Part shown: positions 13,506 through 18,756 of the stretch, one piece after another
How the letters are laid out: each line of letters begins with the position of its first letter
How positions within the stretch are numbered: the first letter of the stretch is position 1
Assembly: GCA_027324025.1 (NCBI GenBank)
Contig: DAHVYW010000072.1
Coordinates: forward strand, 1 to 18,756
Reading direction: 5' to 3'
Length of the DNA stretch: 18,756 bases
Source: JAJZQD01 sp021847735
GTDB lineage: Bacteria; Bacillota; Thermincolia; Thermincolales; UBA2595
Notes under the pieces: generated by a model
What the model saw: only the letters and a program-made list of their open reading frames with translations
Told to the model about the DNA's origin: nothing
Database searches by the model: none
Translations under genes and position numbers: made by a program

Positions 13506-14259
13506 TCTCAGTCACTTCCTTTGCAAGCTCTTGATAGACTTCCGCACCCCTTGATTTTGGATCATAAATAATAATCGGCTTACCGTGGCTTGGTGCTTCA
13601 CTTAACCTGACATTCCTCGGAATAATAGTGCTGTATACTTTGTTCTTAAAATATGTTTTGACCTCCTCCACAACCTGAATAGAAAGGTTTGTCCTGGCAT
13701 CAAACATTGTCAGTAATACACCCTCGATTTCAAGGGCCGGATTTAAATGCTTTCTAATTAATTCTATGGTGTTCATTAGCTGACCCAAACCTTCAAGGGC
13801 GTAATACTCACATTGAATGGGAATAATTATCGAGTCCGCGGCAGTCAGAGCATTAATTGTTAAAAGTCCCAGAGACGGAGGTGAGTCGATAAAAATATAA
13901 TCATATTTTTCTTTAAGGTTTTGAATGGCCTTTTTTAGCTTAATCTCCCTTGATATTGCAGTCACCAGTTCTATTTCAGCGCCGGCTAACTGGATAGTTG
14001 CCGGCACCACGTCAAGTCCGTCAATATCACCTTTACAGATGACGCTTTCCACAGGGAGCCCGTTAATAAGAACATCATAAATACAGTATTCAACGTTTTC
14101 CTTGTCTATGCCTAATCCGCTGCTGGCATTACCCTGGGGATCAATGTCAATTAAAAGAACCTTTTTTCCAAACACTGCAATACATGAAGCGAGGTTTACC
14201 GCTGTTGTCGTTTTGGCCACGCCGCCCTTTTGGTTGGCAATTGCAATAATTTTGCCCAT
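13498..14259 (-). CDS. parA: ParA/Soj chromosome-partitioning ATPase
   Basis: ParA/Soj is a DNA-binding ATPase that works with ParB in origin segregation and, in Bacillus, controls DnaA. From the ATG at 14259 it has 253 residues. The deviant Walker A KGGVAKTT lies near the N-terminus, followed by VLLIDIDPQGNASSGLG, the Walker B-like YDYIFIDSPPSLG and the family block IPIQCEYYALEGL. A longer frame to 14286 is possible, but AGGTGG is placed 8 nt before 14259. It overlaps parB by 8 bp. A putative Spo0A box lies about 450 bp upstream. Confidence 0.97.
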   Translation of the reverse strand: MGKIIAIANQKGGVAKTTTAVNLASCIAVFGKKVLLIDIDPQGNASSGLGIDKENVEYCIYDVLINGLPVESVICKGDIDGLDVVPATIQLAGAEIELVTAISREIKLKKAIQNLKEKYDYIFIDSPPSLGLLTINALTAADSIIIPIQCEYYALEGLGQLMNTIELIRKHLNPALEIEGVLLTMFDARTNLSIQVVEEVKTYFKNKVYSTIIPRNVRLSEAPSHGKPIIIYDPKSRGAEVYQELAKEVTEIE

Positions 14260-14706
14260 CTGTAACCCACCTGTCTGTGCCGACATTCATTGGTTCTTTT
14301 ATTCCACATAAAGACTTTAGTTCCTTCCTCATTTTCCCTCTTATTTTATAATTTTAAAAACAGCCGCCACTTCCACAGCAGTTCAACCGACGATTTATTA
14401 TCTAATTTTATTAAAGCCACCCCTTTTGCCCTGTATTGACCGTTCAAAATTACAAAGGCCTACATACTGGCTGAAACTTTTTAAAGGCATACATGGCAAT
14501 CTAGGGCGGGAACACATGTTCGGTCTGGGCGTTTTGGATTACAGTTGGTAAGCATACCTAAGAAAAATGTCGGATATTTTTTTGCTCCCAGAACCCCGTA
14601 TTTAACATCCAGAAATTACATTTCAGGAATTTCTTTGATAAACAGTTTACAACTAATTTATACAAAAATGCCTTTTCGTGTTTTTCCGCGTCAGATACCG
14701 CCGCCG

Positions 14707-14716
14707 TTTCGACAAA
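14707..14716 (-). promoter_or_regulatory. Spo0A-box-like site (TTTGTCGAAA)
   Basis: The minus strand reads TTTGTCGAAA, matching the extended Spo0A box TTTGTCRAAA at every position. It is in the rsmG-parA gap, upstream of parA. Its core is one of only two TGTCGAA matches I noticed in the window, and both are intergenic. Confidence 0.45.
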
Positions 14717-14730
14717 CTGGAATTCGCCAT

Positions 14731-14766
14731 GTTGCAGGTGCCGGCAAGGAGCCCCCGGCTGGCAAC
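14731..14766. repeat. GC-rich two-part hairpin in the rsmG-parA gap
   Basis: On the minus strand an outer stem GTTGC/GCAAC encloses an inner stem GCCGG/CCGGC, with CA and ACCT as internal bulges and a 10-nt loop. No T run follows, so it is not a standard terminator, although it lies about 50 nt after the rsmG stop. Function unknown; it could be an RNA element or a protein-binding palindrome. Confidence 0.45.
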
Positions 14767-14813
14767 TGCTGGGAAATAACTAATCGCCCCAAGTATTTAC
14801 CTGGAAGCGATTG

Positions 14814-15536
14814 TTAAAGGGGCTTTTTTTCAGGTGTCCCGGCTTTTCTGGGGTATTTCGGAGGAGTTGGTTTATCCTTATCTATTATAACCAAATTCCT
14901 TTTGTCTTCTATGTCTGGCAAGGTAATATCTATAACTCTGGCTTGACCGCCGCCGAGGGTCTTGATCGCGATTTCGGCTTCAGCCAGTTCTTCACTTACC
15001 TTGGGACCTTTATAGGCAATGAACTTTCCGCCTATCTTGACAAAAGGGAGGCATAACTCCGCTAAAACTGAAAGCTTAGAAACCGCCCTTGAAACTACAA
15101 CATCGAAGCATTCCCGGAAATCTTCTTTATGGGCGAAGTCCTCGGCTCTTCCGTGTACGGTTGTAATTCCACTCAAATTAAGTTCACCGATAAGATTATT
15201 TAGAAACGTAATTCTTTTATTTAACGAATCAAGTAATACTACATTTATTCCGCTGGATGATATTTTGACCGGAACTCCGGGAAAACCGGCTCCCGTCCCA
15301 ACATCCAGCAATTTGATTTCGGTGTTGTGCGTAATATATGGCAGCACGGAGATACTGTCCAGAAAGTGCTTTATTATTATTTCTTCCGGATCTTTGATGG
15401 CAGTGAGGTTTATTTTCTGGTTCCATTCCAGGAGACTGTCCAGGTACTTTAAATACAGTTTTACGTCTTCTTCTCCCAGACTGACACTAAGTTCAGCCGC
15501 CCCTCTTACGAGCAACCCCTCGGGTAATGTTTCCAT
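14814..15536 (-). CDS. rsmG: RsmG, 16S rRNA m7G527 methyltransferase
   Basis: RsmG methylates N7 of G527 in 16S rRNA, the site linked to streptomycin response. The 240-residue protein has the N-terminal LLEWNQKINLTAIKDPEEIIIKH-type block, the SAM-binding LLDVGTGAGFPGVP, and VVSRAVSKLSVLAELCLPFVKIGG with the family's catalytic-face residues. The ATG at 15536 has AGGAGG 7 nt upstream; a start at 15557 would overlap mnmG without need. It follows mnmG after 2 bp, as in most Firmicutes. The Pro/Lys-rich C-terminus (TPPKYPRKAGTPEKKPL) is typical of clostridial versions. Confidence 0.97.
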   Translation of the reverse strand: METLPEGLLVRGAAELSVSLGEEDVKLYLKYLDSLLEWNQKINLTAIKDPEEIIIKHFLDSISVLPYITHNTEIKLLDVGTGAGFPGVPVKISSSGINVVLLDSLNKRITFLNNLIGELNLSGITTVHGRAEDFAHKEDFRECFDVVVSRAVSKLSVLAELCLPFVKIGGKFIAYKGPKVSEELAEAEIAIKTLGGGQARVIDITLPDIEDKRNLVIIDKDKPTPPKYPRKAGTPEKKPL

Positions 15537-15538
15537 TC

Positions 15539-17428
15539 TCAGTCCTCCTGCGGGCATCCCCGTCTTTTTTGTTCCATGTAAACAAGCAGTACGGATATAT
15601 CAGCAGGCGACACCCCGGAAATTCTGGAAGCCTGCCCCACTGACAAAGGCTTTAGCCTTTCCAATTTCTGCTTTGCTTCAGTGGATAAACCCCTGATATC
15701 TTCATAACTTACCCAATCAGGTATTTTCTTGTTTTCCAGTCTCTGAAATTTTTCAACCTGCTCCAGCTGTCTCTTTATATATCCCTCATACTGAACCTGA
15801 ACTTCCACCTGTTCTACAACATCCTCAGGCAAAGTCGGAAAGTTTTTGTCCATTTTTTTTAGGTCCTCATAGGTGATCTCCGGCCTTTTTAAAAGGTCTA
15901 TTAAAGAAGTGTTCTGCTTTATCTCCGAACTGTCTTTGGCAGTCAATATTTGTTGTACTTCTTCGTCCGGTGCCACTGTAACCTCTGCCAGGCGGCCTTT
16001 CTCCTGTTCAACCAATTTGTATTTTTGCTCAAAGGCTTTCTGGCGGTCTTCCTTCACCAAACCCGCCCGGAAACCCATCTCAGTGAGCCGGAGGTCTGCG
16101 TTGTCCTGTCTCAGTAAAAGCCGGTACTCCGCCCTTGAAGTCATTATCCGGTAAGGCTCATTGGTTCCTTTGGTAACCAGATCGTCTATTAAGACACCGA
16201 TATAGGCATCAGACCTCTTTAGGATTAGGGGTTCCTTTTGCTTTACAAAAAGCGCAGCATTAATTCCTGCTATAATACCCTGGGCCGCGGCTTCCTCATA
16301 CCCCGATGTGCCGTTAATCTGACCTGCCGAAAAAAGCCCCTTTACTTTTTTTGTTTCCAGTGACAGTTTAAGCTGGGTAGGGGAGAGGATGTCATACTCA
16401 ATAGCGTACCCTGTTCTCATCATTTCAACATGTTCCAGACCGGGTATCGACCTGAGCATCTTTATCTGAACATCCTCGGGCAGGCTGGTGGAAAACCCCT
16501 GGACATACATCTCTTCGGTATCGCGGCCTTCCGGTTCCAAAAATATCTGGTGACTGGGTTTATCGGCAAATCTCACGACCTTATCTTCAATAGAGGGGCA
16601 GTACCGTGGTCCTACTCCTTCAATCTTACCGCTGTATAGTGGGGAGCGATGCAGATTGTCCCTGATAACCCTGTGCGTTTCTTCTGAAGTATATGTAAGC
16701 CAGCAGGGTACTTGCTCCCGGTTTAAGTCTTTGGTCATAAAGGAAAACCTATGGGGTTTTTCATCCCCCGGTTGAATTATCATTTTGGAAAAATCTACGC
16801 TTTTCCTGTGCACTCGCGGCGGGGTTCCGGTTTTGAACCTACCCAGTTCCAGGCCAAGCCCCCGAAGGCTGTCCGCCAACCCTACAGACGGCTCCTGCCC
16901 ATTGGGCCCACCACTGTATGATACATCCCCAATAATGATTCGCCCGCGTAAAAACGTCCCTGTGGTTATAACAACTGCCTTTGCTTTAAAAACAGCTCCG
17001 AATCTGGTCTCAACACCAATAACCCCGTCGTCGCTAACTAAAACCCGCTCTACTAGGGCCTGTTTCAAATCAAGCAATTCCTGGTTTTCCAGGACCTTTT
17101 TCATTCTTATCTGGTATAGTTTTTTGTCGGCCTGAGCTCTTAGAGCGTGAACAGCAGGCCCTTTTCCGGTATTTAGCATCCGGACCTGAATATTTGTATG
17201 GTCTGTGTTGATGCCCATCTCACCGCCAAGGGCGTCTATTTCACGGACCAAGTGCCCCTTGGCAGGCCCTCCAACGGCCGGGTTGCAGGGCATGAAGGCC
17301 ACATTTTCCATGTTGAGGGTAAGCACCAGGGTAGAACACCCCATTCTTGCGGCAGCCAGGGCGGCCTCGCAACCTGCATGCCCCGTGCCTATAACAACTA
17401 CGTCATATTCCCCGGCATAGTATTCCAT
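15539..17428 (-). CDS. mnmG: MnmG (GidA), FAD-dependent tRNA wobble-uridine modification subunit
   Basis: MnmG, with MnmE, installs the carboxymethylaminomethyl group on U34 of tRNA. The 629-residue length is normal. It shows the FAD-binding GTGHAGCEAALAAARMG at 14-30, GGPAKGHLVREIDALGGEMG, the family signature YCPSIEDKVVRF, TSGYEEAAAQGI, and TSRAEYRLLLRQDNADLRL. The C-terminal helical domain that contacts MnmE is intact. The ATG has GGGAGG about 6 nt upstream and sits 15 bp after mnmE, so mnmE-mnmG-rsmG form one operon. Confidence 0.98.
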   Translation of the reverse strand: MEYYAGEYDVVVIGTGHAGCEAALAAARMGCSTLVLTLNMENVAFMPCNPAVGGPAKGHLVREIDALGGEMGINTDHTNIQVRMLNTGKGPAVHALRAQADKKLYQIRMKKVLENQELLDLKQALVERVLVSDDGVIGVETRFGAVFKAKAVVITTGTFLRGRIIIGDVSYSGGPNGQEPSVGLADSLRGLGLELGRFKTGTPPRVHRKSVDFSKMIIQPGDEKPHRFSFMTKDLNREQVPCWLTYTSEETHRVIRDNLHRSPLYSGKIEGVGPRYCPSIEDKVVRFADKPSHQIFLEPEGRDTEEMYVQGFSTSLPEDVQIKMLRSIPGLEHVEMMRTGYAIEYDILSPTQLKLSLETKKVKGLFSAGQINGTSGYEEAAAQGIIAGINAALFVKQKEPLILKRSDAYIGVLIDDLVTKGTNEPYRIMTSRAEYRLLLRQDNADLRLTEMGFRAGLVKEDRQKAFEQKYKLVEQEKGRLAEVTVAPDEEVQQILTAKDSSEIKQNTSLIDLLKRPEITYEDLKKMDKNFPTLPEDVVEQVEVQVQYEGYIKRQLEQVEKFQRLENKKIPDWVSYEDIRGLSTEAKQKLERLKPLSVGQASRISGVSPADISVLLVYMEQKRRGCPQED

Positions 17429-17443
17429 GATTTCCTCCCAAAA

Positions 17444-18756
17444 CTATTTCCCGATACAAAACCGGCTGAAAATTTGGTCCACCAAGTCTTCACTGACTGA
17501 TTCACCGGTTATTTCCCCCAGGGTTTCCCATGCCGTTCTAAGGTCAATAGCCATACAATCAGTGGGCAAACCCGCCCGCATTGCGCTTAGGACATCCTTT
17601 ATGCTCCGTAACGCCCGTTCTAAGGCATCTTTGTGCCTTACATTGGATACAACAATCTCTTCCTGGCTGGAGGACAGTCCGGCATACACCATTTCTTCTA
17701 TCCTTTTTTCCAACCGGTCCAGACCCCGCCCATACAGCAGGGACATTTCAATAATATCTTCCCCTCTGAAATGGGTCTCTATTTCTGAAACATTAACCTC
17801 TTGTGTAACATCAGTTTTGTTGACAATCACCAGACTGTTCCTGTCCTTCACCAGAGGAAACAGCGCCCTGTCTTCCGCCGTAAGCCCTGTAGAGGCATCA
17901 ACCATAAACAGCACCAGGTCGGATTCTGCAAAAACTTCCTTGGTTTTTTCAACACCTATTTTTTCAACCACGTCTTCCGTTTCCCTGATACCCGCAGTGT
18001 CGACCAACTTCAGGGGGATGCCCCTAATGCTGACAATCTCTTCAATCACATCCCTGGTTGTCCCAGGTATGTCCGTAACAATAGCCCTCTTTTCTTTTAG
18101 CAGGGCATTTAACAGGGAAGACTTTCCTACATTTGGTTTACCGATAATCACAGTACGGAGCCCCTCGCGAAAAACCTTGCCGGTGTCGGCTAACGCTAGC
18201 ATATGTTCAATCCTGGCCAAAATCTCCCCTGATTTCTGTTCTATTTTGTGCCTGCTTATTTCTTCTATATCATGTTCCGGAAAATCGATTCCCGCTTCAA
18301 TATGGGCCATCAATTCCAACATCTCGGTACTTATCTCTTTGATTTCACCAGACAGCATTCCTTCAAGTTGGTTGACAGCCACCTTTAGGCTTTTTTCTGT
18401 CTTGGCATTTATTAAATCTATTATCGATTCGGCCTGGGCCAGATCTATCCTGCCGTTTAAAAATGCGCGTTTACTGAATTCTCCGGGGTCGGCGGGCCTG
18501 GCCCCGGCCTTTAAGACTATCTCCAAAGTTTTACGTACTGCTACTATACCGCCGTGGCAGTTAATTTCCACAACGTCTTCAGCCGTAAAACTGTGGGGGC
18601 CACGCATTACTGAAACCAACACTTCATCAATAACTTTTCCTGTGTCATCAAGAATGTGACCATATAATAGGCTGTGATTTCGGGTGTTGGTCAAACTCTT
18701 ATGCTTGAAACTACTAAATACCTTTTCTGCAATTGGCAGGGCTTCTTTCCCGCTCA
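17444..18756 (-). CDS. mnmE: MnmE (TrmE) tRNA modification GTPase, N-terminus beyond the window
   Basis: MnmE is the GTPase partner of MnmG. The frame stays open to the right edge: upstream of the TTG at 18694 it reads GKEALPIAEKVFSSFKHKS, which matches the MnmE N-terminal folate-binding domain, so roughly 20 residues are missing. G-domain motifs are all present: GKPNVGKSS, GTTRD, DTAG and NKTD. The N-terminal block AEDVVEINCHGG and the essential C-terminal FCIGK are also intact. As the gene farthest right and pointing left, it suggests that jag, yidC, rnpA, rpmH and dnaA/oriC lie just beyond the right edge. Confidence 0.98.
   Translation of the reverse strand, partial: SGKEALPIAEKVFSSFKHKSLTNTRNHSLLYGHILDDTGKVIDEVLVSVMRGPHSFTAEDVVEINCHGGIVAVRKTLEIVLKAGARPADPGEFSKRAFLNGRIDLAQAESIIDLINAKTEKSLKVAVNQLEGMLSGEIKEISTEMLELMAHIEAGIDFPEHDIEEISRHKIEQKSGEILARIEHMLALADTGKVFREGLRTVIIGKPNVGKSSLLNALLKEKRAIVTDIPGTTRDVIEEIVSIRGIPLKLVDTAGIRETEDVVEKIGVEKTKEVFAESDLVLFMVDASTGLTAEDRALFPLVKDRNSLVIVNKTDVTQEVNVSEIETHFRGEDIIEMSLLYGRGLDRLEKRIEEMVYAGLSSSQEEIVVSNVRHKDALERALRSIKDVLSAMRAGLPTDCMAIDLRTAWETLGEITGESVSEDLVDQIFSRFCIGK

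Larger units (their letters stand above)
14260..14813. other. 554-bp intergenic gap between rsmG and parA, no credible gene
   Basis: No frame here has both a ribosome-binding site and a recognisable protein; the longest, a plus-strand 90-codon frame at 14545-14817, looks random. The half near rsmG is GC-richer and holds a hairpin and a Spo0A-box-like site; the half near parA is AT-rich, as expected for a promoter region, but I found no clear -35/-10 pair. A 12-bp palindrome-like GGTA-AGCA-TACC lies at 14547-14558. Bacillus carries noc at this place, and no noc remnant is visible. Confidence 0.7.

Noticed and set aside
14731..14766. Hairpin after rsmG as a rho-independent terminator
   Set aside because: No T run follows on either strand and the stem is bulged.
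14545..14817. Plus-strand 90-codon frame in the rsmG-parA gap
   Set aside because: No ribosome-binding site, no recognisable protein pattern, and opposite to the flanking operon.
17427..18659. Long plus-strand open frame of 410 codons
   Set aside because: It is the antisense shadow of mnmE, whose GTPase motifs are unmistakable on the minus strand; its composition is Ser/Ile-rich as expected of a shadow.
1..18756. CRISPR arrays, insertion sequences, tRNA or rRNA genes
   Set aside because: I saw no regularly spaced direct repeats, no transposase, and no tRNA- or rRNA-like sequence on either strand.

Overview
The window looks like the origin-proximal part of the chromosome of an endospore-forming, anaerobic Clostridia-class Firmicute, possibly Peptococcaceae-like. 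The right third carries mnmE-mnmG-rsmG-parA(soj)-parB(spo0J), all on the minus strand, in the order seen beside oriC in Bacillus and clostridia. Two parS palindromes lie just after parB. A spore peptidase gene (yyaC) and a DUF4446 gene, both usual neighbours of this cluster, lie further left. oriC/dnaA should lie beyond the right edge. Family names come from reading motifs in the translations; no database search was possible.

Layout from right to left. 18756-14814: tRNA and rRNA modification genes mnmE (5' end cut by the window edge), mnmG and rsmG. 14813-14260: a 554-bp gap without a credible gene, holding a GC-rich hairpin and a Spo0A-box-like site, where noc sits in Bacillus. 14259-12642: parA and parB, overlapping. 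12640-12585: two parS sites. 12547-8588: hydG, hydE and a class-V aminotransferase/cysteine desulfurase, co-directional. HydG and HydE build the Fe(CO)(CN) synthon of [FeFe]-hydrogenase; this HydE carries an extra N-terminal DUF3343 (putative Se/S carrier) domain. 5720-8583: a divergent larE-larB-larC operon for the nickel-pincer nucleotide (NPN) cofactor, with a good sigma-A promoter and a bidirectional terminator; larA is absent. 5606-4108: DUF4446, a YkuS-family protein and a phosphoribosyltransferase. 2758-4106: yyaC and a pair of small unrecognised genes.

The left end (2586 to 1) holds the most unusual element: an operon laid out like a membrane-bound uptake [NiFe]-hydrogenase. It has a Tat-exported Fe-S small subunit, a large subunit and the start of a cytochrome b. 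The large subunit lacks all four nickel-iron cysteine ligands. The N-terminal RxCGxC motif is RTSGLD, and the protein stops at RSF, exactly where DPCxxCxxH should follow. The small subunit keeps every cluster ligand and has a cysteine where [NiFe] enzymes usually have the medial-cluster proline. I infer an exported, quinone-linked electron-transfer module derived from a hydrogenase but without hydrogen chemistry.

Together, the genes between parB and yyaC and just beyond form an organometallic-cofactor neighbourhood (H-cluster maturation, NPN synthesis, hydrogenase-like module) set into the conserved chromosome-segregation and sporulation region.
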